In this document: positions 18,269-29,071 of the stretch, in pieces | How positions within the stretch are numbered: the stretch's first letter is position 1 | Layout: every line of letters starts with the position of its first letter | Assembly: GCF_900114635.1 (NCBI RefSeq) | Contig: NZ_FOTQ01000001.1 | Coordinates: 372,001-436,000 of the forward strand | Length of the DNA: 64,000 bases | Reading direction: 5' to 3' | Origin: Shimia aestuarii | GTDB taxonomy: Bacteria > Pseudomonadota > Alphaproteobacteria > Rhodobacterales > Rhodobacteraceae | Translations under genes and position numbers: made by a program | Notes under the pieces: generated by a model | What the model saw: the letters and a program-made list of their open reading frames with translations, nothing else | Told to the model about the DNA's origin: nothing | Database searches by the model: none

Positions 18269-18997
18269 ATGAGCTTCGCCGACCTCTTCGACTGGTTTGA
18301 CCATGTCTATATCGTGAACCTGCCCCACCGTGCTGATCGGCGCGCGGAAACCACGGCCGAGTTTGCCCGCGTGGGCATCCAACTTCCCGATCCGCGCATC
18401 GAATTTTTCAAAGCCTCCCGCCCCGACGCCAAGGGCGATTTCCCCTCCATCGGTTCGCTGGGCAATTTCATGTCCCAGACCCGCGTTCTGCGAGACGCGA
18501 TGGAACGCGGCCTGACCCGCGTGCTGATCTGCGAAGACGACCTGCATCTCAACGACCTCCCCCCCGCGACGGTCGCCGCCGTGCTGAGTGATCTCAAGAC
18601 AACGGACTGGTCCATCGCGGCCCTGGGCTATCTCGAACCCTATGATCCCCCCGCCGGGCACACCGGCCTCTCCGATTGGACAACCGGCACCCGCGGCACC
18701 CAGTTCTGGGCCATCCAGGGCAAAGACGCCATCAAGGGCTTTCACGACTACCTCGAACTTGTCCGCCAACGCCCGCCCGGCCACCCCAAGGGTGGCTCGA
18801 TGTTCTTTGACGGCGCCTTCAACATGGTCCGCACCCAGGTCCCCGGCATCACCTTCCGCATCGCCACCCCCTGCCTTGCCGGGCAACGCGCCTCGCGCAC
18901 CGACATCCATGATCTGCGCTTTTTTGACCGGGTCGAACCGTTCCGCACCATCGCCGGGGCCTTGCGCAAATGGATGAACCGCAAGCGACGCGGCTAA
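18269..18997 (+). CDS. Glycosyltransferase family 25-like protein
   Basis: A 242-residue protein starting with FDHVYIVNLPHRADRR, the opening strand and basic loop of LPS-type glycosyltransferases of family 25. The acidic EDD motif at 89-91 (VLICEDDLHL) and the upstream SQTRVLRDAMERG helix fit the family. It would transfer a sugar, often galactose, to a surface glycan; no other glycan genes are adjacent. The ATG at 18269 is used because the domain starts ten residues later; the 22-residue extension upstream is Arg/Cys-rich. Confidence 0.75.
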   Translation: MSFADLFDWFDHVYIVNLPHRADRRAETTAEFARVGIQLPDPRIEFFKASRPDAKGDFPSIGSLGNFMSQTRVLRDAMERGLTRVLICEDDLHLNDLPPATVAAVLSDLKTTDWSIAALGYLEPYDPPAGHTGLSDWTTGTRGTQFWAIQGKDAIKGFHDYLELVRQRPPGHPKGGSMFFDGAFNMVRTQVPGITFRIATPCLAGQRASRTDIHDLRFFDRVEPFRTIAGALRKWMNRKRRG

Positions 18998-19028
18998 AAT
19001 CGCCCGTTCCCGCGCGGCCGGGAATGTC

Positions 19029-19072
19029 ATACCGACGTAATACCGACACGATACCGACGCGAAACCGATCCC
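19029..19072. repeat. Four-unit 11-bp tandem repeat, array 1
   Basis: Units are ATACCGACGTA, ATACCGACACG, ATACCGACGCG and the degenerate AAACCGATCCC, head to tail at exactly 11 bases. It lies between the glycosyltransferase stop and the HAD gene start. A second array of the same unit is at 51438-51481. Confidence 0.85.
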
Positions 19073-19155
19073 GGTTTCCGGCGCTCTCCACTGGCGTTCA
19101 ATGGCTTGCTTTGCCATAGAGAGGACAAGCCGAAACCCCGCGCACAGGACATGCC

Positions 19156-20031
19156 ATGACCCAGATCATCTCTTCTCTCTCTGAGATTTCCGACCGCTAC
19201 GACGCCCTGTTCGTCGACCTCTGGGGCTGTGTGCACAACGGCATCACCGCCTATCCCGACGCGGTCGCCGCCCTCAAAGCCTACCGCGCAAAGGGCGGGA
19301 TCGTCGTGCTGGTCACCAACTCCCCCAAACCCCGCGCAGGTGTTGCCAAACAGCTCGAAACCTTTGGTGTGCCGCGCGATGCCTATGACACGATCGCCAC
19401 CTCCGGCGACAGCGCCCGTTCCGCCATGTTCCGGGGCGCGGTGGGCGAAAAGGTCTATTTCATGGGGGAATGGGAACGCGACGCGGGTTTCTTTGAACCC
19501 CTTGAAATCCTTGATAATCCCGTCCCAATCACCCGCGTCCCCCTGACCGAGGCCGAAGGCATCGTCTGTTGCGGCCCCTTCGATCCGATGGCCGACCCCT
19601 CCGTCAACCGCGCGGATTTCCTCTATGCCAAAACCAAGGGGCTCAAGCTGCTCTGCGCCAATCCGGACATCGTCGTCGACCGCGGTGAAACCCGCGAATG
19701 GTGCGCCGGCGCGCTGGCCCGGCTCTACACCGAAATGGGCGGTGAAAGCCTTTATTTCGGCAAACCCCATCCGCCGATCTACGACCTCGCCCGCCGCCGC
19801 CTCACTGCGTTGGAGAAATCTATACCGGATGCGGCCATTCTGGCGATCGGAGACGGCGCCCAGACCGACATCGCGGGCGCCATGGGCGAGGATATCGATT
19901 CTCTCTTCATCACCGGCGGTCTCGCCGCCGCGGAAACCAAAACGACGCAGCACCCCGACGCAAAGGCCCTAAAGGCCTATCTTGAAAAGGAAAAAGTGGC
20001 GCCGCAGTATTCAATAGGTCAACTGCGCTGA
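19156..20031 (+). CDS. HAD-superfamily hydrolase, TIGR01459-like
   Basis: The 291-residue product is a class IIA HAD phosphatase relative. Motif I is DLWGCVHNG (D21, with the second acid position not Asp), motif II is VTNSPKPR, and motif III/IV is GDGAQTDIAGAMG. These match the alphaproteobacterial TIGR01459 family, related to NagD and phosphoglycolate phosphatases. The usual second Asp of DxD is a Trp-Gly here as in the family, so phosphatase activity is uncertain. The 11-bp repeat array lies 84 bases upstream and could include its promoter region. Confidence 0.85.
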   Translation: MTQIISSLSEISDRYDALFVDLWGCVHNGITAYPDAVAALKAYRAKGGIVVLVTNSPKPRAGVAKQLETFGVPRDAYDTIATSGDSARSAMFRGAVGEKVYFMGEWERDAGFFEPLEILDNPVPITRVPLTEAEGIVCCGPFDPMADPSVNRADFLYAKTKGLKLLCANPDIVVDRGETREWCAGALARLYTEMGGESLYFGKPHPPIYDLARRRLTALEKSIPDAAILAIGDGAQTDIAGAMGEDIDSLFITGGLAAAETKTTQHPDAKALKAYLEKEKVAPQYSIGQLR

Positions 20032-20043
20032 CGCGATTAGGGG

Positions 20044-20071
20044 TTGATTTTCTGCAACTGCAAAGTAATAA
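20044..20071 (+). promoter_or_regulatory. Promoter of the MaoC-family gene
   Basis: TTGATT (20044-20049) and TAATAA (20066-20071) are 16 bases apart, 64 bases before the ATG at 20135. An inverted pair GCAACT/AGTTGC at 20054-20077 overlaps the spacer and the -10 box and could be an operator. Confidence 0.45.
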
Positions 20072-20134
20072 AGTTGCGGAACGGGGCGAGAAGTCGTCTC
20101 AAAATTACCAAGCCAATCCAATCCGGAGGGTCGA

Positions 20135-20578
20135 ATGTTGGACAACCTGCCGCGCGGAACCATCTGTATCGAAGATATCGAGATGGGCATGTCGCGCTAC
20201 CTGCGCAAAGTCGTGACCGACGAGGACATCGAGATGTTCGCCCAGATCTCGACCGACCGGAACCCGGTGCATCTTGACGACGACTACGCCAATGACACGA
20301 TCTTCCAGGGCCGCATTGCCCACGGCATGCTGACCGCCGGGCTGATCTCGGCCGTGATCGGGGAACAGTTACCCGGCCATGGCACGGTCTACATGGGCCA
20401 GAGCCTCAAATTCCTCGCCCCCGTCCGCCCCGGCGACATGGTCTATGCCGAGGTCAAGGTAATCGACATCGACTTCGCCAAGCGCCGGGTCAAGCTCGAC
20501 TGCCATTGCGCGGTTGATGGCAAGAAAGTGCTCGTCGGCGAAGCCACGGTTCTCGCGCCCAGTCGCAAATTCGACTGA
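20135..20578 (+). CDS. MaoC-like (R)-specific enoyl-CoA hydratase
   Basis: The 147-residue product is a single hot-dog domain with the hydratase-2 motif: a catalytic Asp and His in STDRNPVHLDD followed by GRIAHGMLTAGLIS. Proteins of this size (PhaJ-like) hydrate 2-enoyl-CoA to (R)-3-hydroxyacyl-CoA, feeding PHA or acyl-chain metabolism. The ATG follows a GGAGGGTCGA ribosome site. It is a single gene between the HAD hydrolase and ribF, ended by the repeat element at 20625. The exact chain-length preference cannot be read. Confidence 0.88.
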   Translation: MLDNLPRGTICIEDIEMGMSRYLRKVVTDEDIEMFAQISTDRNPVHLDDDYANDTIFQGRIAHGMLTAGLISAVIGEQLPGHGTVYMGQSLKFLAPVRPGDMVYAEVKVIDIDFAKRRVKLDCHCAVDGKKVLVGEATVLAPSRKFD

Positions 20579-20624
20579 CCGTAGCAGGCAAGAGCGCGCC
20601 TCCCTGACGCGCCCTGTACTTTCT

Positions 20625-20682
20625 TTTTCCACAAATACCCTGGGGGGATCGCCCCTTGGGGCGATGGGGGCCACGCCCCCCT
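20625..20682. repeat. Intergenic box-plus-double-hairpin element, copy C
   Basis: A TTTTTCCACAAATACCCTGG box and G run precede a hairpin with arms ATCGCCCC and GGGGCGAT (loop TT) and a second with arms GGGGGC and GCCCCC. It ends 37 bases before the ribF start, so it separates the MaoC gene from ribF. Confidence 0.6.
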
Positions 20683-20718
20683 CTTGCAAGCGCTCTGGCA
20701 AAGCGCTACCCCGATCCC

Positions 20719-21651
20719 ATGCGGATCATTCGAGACTACAAATACGTGAACAAAGCAGACCGGGGCGCCAGCGCCGCGATCGGCAATTTCGACGGGGTCC
20801 ACCTCGGGCACCAGTCGGTGATCGACATCGCCCGCAGCGCCGCGCCCGACGCGCCGCTCGGCATTGTCACCTTCGAACCCCACCCCCGCGAATTCTTCGC
20901 CCCCGAGGCCCCGCCCTTCCGCCTGACCAGTTCCGACACCCGCGCCCACCGGCTCGAAAAGCTGGGGGTAGAGCGGCTCTACGAACTGCCCTTCAACGCC
21001 ACCCTCTCCGGTCTCACGCCGCGTGCCTTCGCACAGGACGTGATTGCCGATGGTTTGGGACTTGCGCATGTCGTGATTGGCGCCGATTTCTGCTTTGGCA
21101 AGGGGCGCGCCGGCACAGCCCAAGACCTCAAGGCCTTTGGGGCTGAAATGGGTTTTGGGGTCACCATCGCGCCCCTGATCCAGAACGGCGACGCGCAGGT
21201 GTCATCAACCTCGATCCGCAACGCACTTTCCGAAGGTCGTCCCCGCGACGCCGCCGCCATGCTGGGCCATTGGCACCGCATCGACGGCCCCGTGATTGGC
21301 GGCGACCAGCGTGGCCGTGACCTTGGTTTTCCCACTGCCAACATGTCCCTTGACGGCCTGCACCCGCCCAAGTTCGGCGTCTATGCCGTGCTGGTCGACG
21401 TGCTCGAAGGCCCCCACAAAGGCAGCTATCACGGCGCCGCCTCGGTTGGCGTGCGCCCGATGTTCGGCATCAACAAGGCCAATATCGAAACCTTCCTTTT
21501 CGACTTCTCCGGCGACCTCTACGGCACCGAGCTTTCCGTGGCGCTGGTCGACTTCCTGCGCCCCGAGGAGAACTACGACAGTATCGAAGCCCTTGTCGCC
21601 CAGATCGACAAGGATTGCGCCCAGTGCCGTGCCATCCTGAGCGCGCTATGA
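20719..21651 (+). CDS. ribF: Bifunctional riboflavin kinase / FAD synthetase
   Basis: This 310-residue enzyme makes FMN and FAD from riboflavin. The N-terminal nucleotidyltransferase half has IGNFDGVHLGHQ (about 22-33) and the SSTSIRNALSEGR segment; the C-terminal flavokinase half has the GRDLGFPTANMS motif. The order and length are standard. The ATG at 20719 is followed at once by the conserved MRIIRDY start; the upstream extension to 20656 reads through the repeat element. It overlaps the next gene by ATGA at 21648-21651, so ribF-ycgN-ltaE are translationally coupled. Confidence 0.95.
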   Translation: MRIIRDYKYVNKADRGASAAIGNFDGVHLGHQSVIDIARSAAPDAPLGIVTFEPHPREFFAPEAPPFRLTSSDTRAHRLEKLGVERLYELPFNATLSGLTPRAFAQDVIADGLGLAHVVIGADFCFGKGRAGTAQDLKAFGAEMGFGVTIAPLIQNGDAQVSSTSIRNALSEGRPRDAAAMLGHWHRIDGPVIGGDQRGRDLGFPTANMSLDGLHPPKFGVYAVLVDVLEGPHKGSYHGAASVGVRPMFGINKANIETFLFDFSGDLYGTELSVALVDFLRPEENYDSIEALVAQIDKDCAQCRAILSAL

Positions 21652-22124
21652 GCAAACGCGACCCCATCGACCGCGACGGTCTGCAACCCCGCTTCTGGGA
21701 ACGCAAGCCGTTGAAAAACCTCTCTCAAAAGGAATGGGAAGCGCTGTGTGATGGCTGCGGGAAATGCTGCCTGAACAAGCTGGAAGACGCCGACACCGGC
21801 TATGTCGCCCTGACCCGCGTCGCCTGCCGCCTGCTGGATGACGAGACCTGCCGCTGCACCCAATATGACATCCGCCACCAGTTCGTGCCGGAATGTATTG
21901 TGCTGACCCCCGGCAATCTCGACAGCCACGCCTACTGGATGCCGCAAACCTGCGCGTACCGCCTGCTCTGGGAGGGCAAGACACTGTTTGACTGGCACCC
22001 GCTGATTTCGGGCGATCCTGGATCCGTTCACCGGGCTGGCGTCTCGGTTTACCAGATGACAGTATCCGAGTTCGAAACCCCCGAAGACGAGTGGGAAGAC
22101 CACATTATCGAGGAGCCTCTTTGA
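21648..22124 (+). CDS. YcgN-family cysteine cluster protein (UPF0260)
   Basis: A 158-residue protein with the cysteine pattern of YcgN/YkgJ: LCDGCGKCCLNKL near residue 35, then RVACRLLDDETCRCTQY and a later TCAYRLLWEG. The cluster probably binds zinc or an Fe-S centre; the function is not known. The start overlaps the ribF stop (ATGA) and its TGA overlaps the ATG of ltaE by one base, so it lies in a tightly coupled three-gene unit. The C-terminal HPLISGDPGSVHRAG is the conserved family end. Confidence 0.9.
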   Translation: MSKRDPIDRDGLQPRFWERKPLKNLSQKEWEALCDGCGKCCLNKLEDADTGYVALTRVACRLLDDETCRCTQYDIRHQFVPECIVLTPGNLDSHAYWMPQTCAYRLLWEGKTLFDWHPLISGDPGSVHRAGVSVYQMTVSEFETPEDEWEDHIIEEPL

Positions 22125-23176
22125 TGCATTTTGCTTCCGACAATTCCGGCCCCGCCCTGCCGCAGGTGATGGCCGCGCTCACCGAGGCCAACACCGGCTA
22201 TGCCATGGGCTATGGCGCCGACCCGATCATGACCGAGGTCCGCCAACATATCCGCGACATTTTTGAGGCCCCCGAGGCCGCGGTCTATCTCGTTGCCACC
22301 GGCACCGCGGCCAATTCGCTCGCCTTGGCAACCCTGTGCCAGCCGTGGCAAACAGTGTTCTGCTCGCCGGTCTCCCATATCCACGAAGACGAATGCAACG
22401 CGCCCGAGTTCTACTCCGGCGGCGCCAAGCTGACCCTTGTGGGCGACGCGGACAAGATGACGCCAGACGCCCTGCGCGCCGCCATTGAAGCCGAAGAAAC
22501 CCGCGGCGTACACGGCCCCCAGCGTGGCCCGGTCTCGATCACCCAGGTCACCGAACGCGGCACGATCTATTCGCTCGACGAGTTGAACGCCCTCTCCGCC
22601 GTGGCCGAAACACATGGCCTGCCCGTGCACCTTGATGGCGCCCGCTTTGCCAACGCCCTCGAAGCGCTTGGCTGCACCCCGGCCGAAATGACATGGAAAG
22701 TCGGCGTGGACGCGGTCAGTTTCGGTGGCACCAAAAACGGCTGCCTCGGGGTTGAGGCGGTGATCTTCTTCGATCCCAAACACGCATGGGAGTTCGAACT
22801 GCGCCGCAAACGCGGGGCGCATCTGTTCTCCAAGCATCGCTATCTCTCGGCCCAGATGCAGGCCTATCTTCATGGCGATCTCTGGCGCGAAAGCGCGCGC
22901 AAGGCCAATGCCAACGCAGCGCATCTCGTGGCAGGTCTCAAGGGCATCCCCGGTGTCAGCTTCGCGCATGACCCACAGGCCAACATGGTCTTTGCCACAA
23001 TGCCGCGCGCGATGCACAAGGCCCTGTTTGCCGCCGGGGCGGTCTATCACATCTGGTCGGGAAGCCTCGAAGGCGACGACCCCGCCGCCCCGGTTACGGC
23101 TCGTTTCGTTTGTGACTGGTCGATCCCACGCGAAGAGATCGACCGTTTTCTGGAAATCGCCGCCAGCGCCGTCTGA
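22124..23176 (+). CDS. ltaE: Low-specificity L-threonine aldolase
   Basis: The 350-residue product is a fold-type I PLP enzyme that cleaves L-threonine or L-allo-threonine to glycine and acetaldehyde. The start MHFASDNSGPA is family-typical, D171 in HLDGARF pairs with the pyridine nitrogen, and K204 in SFGGTKNGCLG is the Schiff-base lysine. The ATG at 22124 shares a base with the upstream stop. A hairpin at 23207-23226 lies 30 bases after the stop. Aldolases acting on phenylserine-type substrates look the same, so substrate range is open. Confidence 0.92.
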   Translation: MHFASDNSGPALPQVMAALTEANTGYAMGYGADPIMTEVRQHIRDIFEAPEAAVYLVATGTAANSLALATLCQPWQTVFCSPVSHIHEDECNAPEFYSGGAKLTLVGDADKMTPDALRAAIEAEETRGVHGPQRGPVSITQVTERGTIYSLDELNALSAVAETHGLPVHLDGARFANALEALGCTPAEMTWKVGVDAVSFGGTKNGCLGVEAVIFFDPKHAWEFELRRKRGAHLFSKHRYLSAQMQAYLHGDLWRESARKANANAAHLVAGLKGIPGVSFAHDPQANMVFATMPRAMHKALFAAGAVYHIWSGSLEGDDPAAPVTARFVCDWSIPREEIDRFLEIAASAV

Positions 23177-23206
23177 ACGGGCCAAGGCGTTTGCAAACAC
23201 CTAGGA

Positions 23207-23226
23207 AAGCCGTTTTCAAACGGCTT
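23207..23226. terminator. Convergent terminator between ltaE and the hydrolase
   Basis: A perfect 9-bp stem, AAGCCGTTT and AAACGGCTT with a 2-base loop, covers the stop codon of the minus-strand hydrolase and lies 30 bases past ltaE. A/T at the stem ends could serve either direction. Confidence 0.55.
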
Positions 23227-24007
23227 CATCCGCCTCGCTCAGGCGCAACAGCTCCGCGGCCAAGGCGTCAGGACGGCTGATCGCACCCATATGCCCAGCC
23301 CCCTCGACCGTCACGCGCCTTGCGCCGGGAATGCGGCGGCCAAGGGTGTCACAGACGACACCGATTACCTTCGGTGATTGCGCGCCATCCATTACCACCG
23401 TCGGCGCGGTGATCTCGCCCAGTCGGGGCATGGTACCGGGCGTATCGAACGCCACGTAGTTCTGCGATCCGATCACAAAGGGAATACGCTTGGCAAAGCC
23501 GCCGCGCACCTGCTCGGGTAGGGCCGCCCAGGGCGTCCCATCGCCCCAGTCTGCCATGAAAAGCCGCGCCGCCCCTTCATTGTCTCCCCTGGCAATCCGT
23601 GCGCGGATTTCCTCGATCTGCGCGTCATGTCCTGCGAATTCCGCCACATCCAGTTCCATCGCCAAAGCGAAGAACACCGGCTCATAAAGAACAAGGCTGC
23701 GCACCAGTTCGGGATGGGCCACCGCAAAACGCAGCGCCACGACCGCGCCGAAACTGTGGGCGACCACGTCAACCGGCGCGTCGATCCGGTCCAGGATAGC
23801 CTCATAGACCAGCGACCCGGTACAGCTTTCACCATCGTAATCGCTACTGCGCCCGTGTCCGATCATGTCCGGCGCAAGTACCGTGAAACCGTCCCCCAAA
23901 CACTCGGACAACCCACGCCACGCACCGGAATGCGCCATCGTGCAATGCAGAGCGAGCACCTTTCGCGGCCCCTGCCCCATCTCTCGCCAATAGGTCTTTT
24001 CCTGCAT
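23216..24007 (-). CDS. Alpha/beta hydrolase
   Basis: This 263-residue hydrolase has nucleophile S85 in VAHSFGAV, an oxyanion segment LHCTMAHSG and the C-terminal histidine in GAGHMGAISRP. The DMIGHGRS loop is shared with the C-C hydrolase and haloperoxidase-like members. It lies 11 bases downstream of the HCCA-isomerase-like gene in the same direction, so the two may act on a common aromatic or epoxide-type compound, which is inference only. The ATG at 24007 is well placed before the first strand. Confidence 0.88.
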   Translation of the reverse strand: MQEKTYWREMGQGPRKVLALHCTMAHSGAWRGLSECLGDGFTVLAPDMIGHGRSSDYDGESCTGSLVYEAILDRIDAPVDVVAHSFGAVVALRFAVAHPELVRSLVLYEPVFFALAMELDVAEFAGHDAQIEEIRARIARGDNEGAARLFMADWGDGTPWAALPEQVRGGFAKRIPFVIGSQNYVAFDTPGTMPRLGEITAPTVVMDGAQSPKVIGVVCDTLGRRIPGARRVTVEGAGHMGAISRPDALAAELLRLSEADEAV

Positions 24008-24018
24008 GTCGAGTATCT

Positions 24019-24618
24019 TCAGAGCGTGTCCGCGAGATGCCGGTCGAGATACTCCAGCCGGTCCTGCCCCCAGAACCGCGCATCGTCTTGCGTGACATAG
24101 AAAGGCGATCCAAACGCCCCTGCACCCACCGCTTCCTCAAGGTTGCGCGCATAGGTCTCGGCCCCGGTCAATAGCCCGCTGTCTGCCAGCGACGGATCGA
24201 ACCCGGTTGCTTCAAGACACCCCTTGATCACGTCATCCTGTGCGATGTCCTTTTCCTCGGCCCAGCAGGCCCGCATCAGCGCCCGCACAAAGGCCCCCAC
24301 ATCGCCGCCGCCCGCATTCTGTGCGGCGATCACCGCATAGGCCGAAGGGGCCTGATTGGTCGGCCAATGCGCCGGGCTCAGGTTGAAATCCATTCCAAGC
24401 GCCTTGGCCTGGCGCAACAGGTCCTGCGCGCGATATTCCTGCCGCGACGGATGCCGGTCCTTGGGCGGCGTGCCGCCCGTGCGGGCAAACAGCGCCATGA
24501 TGTCCAGCGGCTTGTAGGAAATCTGCGCCCCATGTTTCGCTGCAATTTCCTCAAACCGGTCGCCAGCGAGATAGGCATAAGGGGAAATCGTCGAAAAATA
24601 GTAGTCGATATGCGCCAT
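24019..24618 (-). CDS. 2-hydroxychromene-2-carboxylate isomerase-like protein
   Basis: The 199-residue product belongs to the DsbA/kappa-GST fold. It starts [17 protein letters not shown], where a serine takes the place of the DsbA cysteine, as in HCCA isomerases that use glutathione in naphthalene catabolism. The conserved GSPFYV cis-proline segment lies near residue 170. No other naphthalene genes are nearby, so a general glutathione-dependent isomerase is more likely. It is first in a two-gene unit with the alpha/beta hydrolase and is divergent from prs. Confidence 0.8.
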   Translation of the reverse strand: MAHIDYYFSTISPYAYLAGDRFEEIAAKHGAQISYKPLDIMALFARTGGTPPKDRHPSRQEYRAQDLLRQAKALGMDFNLSPAHWPTNQAPSAYAVIAAQNAGGGDVGAFVRALMRACWAEEKDIAQDDVIKGCLEATGFDPSLADSGLLTGAETYARNLEEAVGAGAFGSPFYVTQDDARFWGQDRLEYLDRHLADTL

Positions 24619-24723
24619 TTAGCCCTCCAGTCGCCTCGCTTACCTTTGCGAGACCCTAGGCACATGTTAATCGGTTGGCAACGTCACGAATCTGTCATCG
24701 GCGTCACCCTGGGGACCACTCAT

Positions 24724-25740
24724 ATGCCAAACATCCATGAACCGAAACTGATCACCGGCAATTCCAACAAGCCTCTGGCCAAGGCAATTGCCCGTCGCAT
24801 GTCCATGCACCGCGGCCAGACGGTCGATCTCGTCGACGCCCGCGTCGAACGCTTCAACGACGCAGAAATCTTTGTCGAGGTCTACGAGAACGTGCGCGGC
24901 GAAGACATGTTCATCATGCAGTCGACCTCGCGCCCGGCCAATGACAACTTGATGGAACTGTTGATCATGTCGGACGCGCTGCGCCGCTCTTCGGCCAGCC
25001 GCATCACCGCGGTCATTCCCTATTTCGGCTATGCCCGGCAGGACCGCCGCACCAAGGCCCGCACCCCGATCACAGCCAAGCTTGTCGCAAACATGATGGT
25101 CGAAGCCGGGATCGAGCGGGTCCTGACCATGGACCTGCACGCCGCCCAGATCCAGGGCTTTTTCGACATTCCCGTCGACAACCTCTACGCATCTCCGATC
25201 TTTGCGCTCGACATCAAACACCAGTTCAAGGACGAACTCGACGACGTCCTGATCATCTCGCCCGATGTCGGCGGCGTGGCCCGTGCCCGCGAACTGGCCA
25301 AGCGCATCAACGCCCCGCTTGCCATCGTTGACAAGCGCCGTGAAAAACCCGGCGAAGTGGCCGAGATGACCGTGATCGGCGATGTCAAAGGCAAGAAATG
25401 CATCATCGTCGATGACATCTGCGATACGGCTGGCACGCTCTGCAAGGCCGCCGAGGTGATCATGGAGCATGGCGCCACCGAGGTGCACGCATATATCTCG
25501 CACGGCGTTCTCTCAGGCCCCGCCGTTGGCCGCATCACCAAGTCCGTGATGAAATCTCTGGTGATCACCGACTCGATCGAACCGACCCAAGCCGTGCTCG
25601 ACGCCGAGAATATTCGCATCGTACCCACCGCGCCCATGTTCGCCCAGGCGATCATGAACATCGGCGCCGGCACCAGCGTGTCTTCTTTGTTCGAAACCGA
25701 GACCCTGGAACAATCCTACGAAGGTCTTTTCAAAGGCTGA
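24724..25740 (+). CDS. prs: Ribose-phosphate pyrophosphokinase
   Basis: This 338-residue enzyme makes PRPP from ribose 5-phosphate and ATP for nucleotide, histidine and tryptophan synthesis. The flexible-loop and catalytic segment [15 protein letters not shown], the [18 protein letters not shown] regulatory region and the PRPP-binding loop [13 protein letters not shown] (about 226-238) are intact. The protein is about 20 residues longer than E. coli Prs, with extra sequence at both ends. The ATG at 24724 is followed directly by [11 protein letters not shown], the conserved first strand. A strong terminator follows, so it is monocistronic. Confidence 0.96.
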   Translation: MPNIHEPKLITGNSNKPLAKAIARRMSMHRGQTVDLVDARVERFNDAEIFVEVYENVRGEDMFIMQSTSRPANDNLMELLIMSDALRRSSASRITAVIPYFGYARQDRRTKARTPITAKLVANMMVEAGIERVLTMDLHAAQIQGFFDIPVDNLYASPIFALDIKHQFKDELDDVLIISPDVGGVARARELAKRINAPLAIVDKRREKPGEVAEMTVIGDVKGKKCIIVDDICDTAGTLCKAAEVIMEHGATEVHAYISHGVLSGPAVGRITKSVMKSLVITDSIEPTQAVLDAENIRIVPTAPMFAQAIMNIGAGTSVSSLFETETLEQSYEGLFKG

Positions 25741-25758
25741 TTCAGCCTGCTCAGACAC

Positions 25759-25791
25759 AAAGGCCGCGCACCATGGGGGCGCGGCCTTTTT
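25759..25791 (+). terminator. prs terminator
   Basis: Arms GGCCGCGC (25762-25769) and GCGCGGCC (25779-25786) are followed by TTTTT; the hairpin starts about 20 bases past the prs stop. Confidence 0.85.
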
Positions 25792-25805
25792 CGTTGCCAA
25801 TACGA

Positions 25806-26162
25806 TCAGTCTGCGTCCACAACCCAATCGTCGGCAAAGGCCAGTTCACCAATCGCCATCCAGTTCATGCGCACCCGCGCGACACGACTGTCACCCCAAG
25901 TGCGAAAGACCAGATGAAAGCCGAGGTTCGTCACCTCTTCGGCCACCACTTCCGAGCGGATATTCGCACCACAATCCATGTCCCAAAGGGACAACCCGAC
26001 ATGCACCGTCGGCGGCACGCGGAACTTTTCACTGAAGCGGATCAGCTTGCGGCGCTCGCGCGGGCCATCGCCGGTCCACATTTCGCCATCCGTGTCAAAA
26101 TCCGAAAACAGCGCGACATCGCCACTGTCCACACCAATAAAGTGATTTCTTAATTTCTTCAT
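25806..26162 (-). CDS. H-type lectin domain protein
   Basis: The 118-residue product consists of one H-type lectin-like domain: a strand with FRVPPTVHVGLSLWDMD, then NLGFHLVFRTW and VARVRMNWMAIG, the Trp-rich strands seen in discoidin-I/snail agglutinin C-terminal domains. Such domains bind N-acetylgalactosamine in animals; the bacterial role is unknown. No signal peptide is seen with the ATG at 26162, which has a GGGAAG ribosome site; the in-frame extension upstream is Arg-rich and not used. It follows the atp operon on the same strand but is separated by the terminator at 26281. Confidence 0.8.
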   Translation of the reverse strand: MKKLRNHFIGVDSGDVALFSDFDTDGEMWTGDGPRERRKLIRFSEKFRVPPTVHVGLSLWDMDCGANIRSEVVAEEVTNLGFHLVFRTWGDSRVARVRMNWMAIGELAFADDWVVDAD

Positions 26163-26280
26163 CACGTCTTCCCTGTGGAAACGACATTCGCGCGAACCCA
26201 TCCGAAAGGCAATTGCAAATGCCGGGGATCTGGCTTGGACGGATCGTCGCCAATGTGCTTCCCGCAGGCATCGACGCCCC

Positions 26281-26314
26281 AAAAAGAAAAGGCCCCGCCA
26301 TTCGGCGAGGCCCT
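26281..26314 (-). terminator. atp operon terminator
   Basis: On the minus strand a 9-bp stem (GGCCTCGCC with GGCGGGGCC, one mismatch) is followed by TTTTCTTTTT. It lies 24 bases beyond the atpC stop. Confidence 0.85.
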
Positions 26315-26337
26315 TAATGCTTTCTGTTCCCGAAGGA

Positions 26338-26733
26338 TCAGTCCATGTCGTCCATCAGGTGAACGAGGTCCGCCACGAATTTCTCCGCTGCGTCCTTGTC
26401 CTCGGAAGCCGCGTCCTCGACCGACTTGCGGGCGCTCGCCAGAACGTCCTCAAGGTCCGCCTTGGTCACTTCCGACCCGACATGCGCGTGCTCTGCGATC
26501 ACCGAGATCGACTCCGCCGAGATTTCCGCGAAACCGCGGGTCACGACAAAGGCTTTCTCGCCATCGGCCGACTGCACTTTCACAACGCCGGGGCGCAGCG
26601 AAGTCAGCGTGGGCGCGTGGCCCGGCATGGCGGTCATGTCACCGTCTGCGCCGGGGATCTGCACGGAGGTCGCCTCAAGCGAAGCAAGGCTCCGCTCAGG
26701 GCTGACCAGGTCAAATTGCATCGTGTTTGCCAT
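26338..26733 (-). CDS. atpC: F1-ATP synthase epsilon subunit
   Basis: The 131-residue product is the epsilon subunit of the central stalk. It opens MQFDLVSPERSLAS and has the beta-sandwich segment PGADGDMTAMPGHAPTLTSL, both standard, followed by a shortened helical C-terminal domain rich in acidic residues. It couples rotation of the c-ring to F1 and can inhibit ATP hydrolysis. It is the last gene of atpHAGDC, 11 bases after atpD, and is followed by the operon terminator. Confidence 0.96.
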   Translation of the reverse strand: MANTMQFDLVSPERSLASLEATSVQIPGADGDMTAMPGHAPTLTSLRPGVVKVQSADGEKAFVVTRGFAEISAESISVIAEHAHVGSEVTKADLEDVLASARKSVEDAASEDKDAAEKFVADLVHLMDDMD

Positions 26734-26744
26734 CAGGGGCCTCC

Positions 26745-29059
<2,315 letters not shown>

Positions 29060-29071
29060 TGTCCGAACCCC

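Noticed and set aside
24019-24618. Naphthalene degradation locus
   Set aside because: Only an HCCA-isomerase-like protein is present; no ring dioxygenase or dihydrodiol dehydrogenase is nearby.
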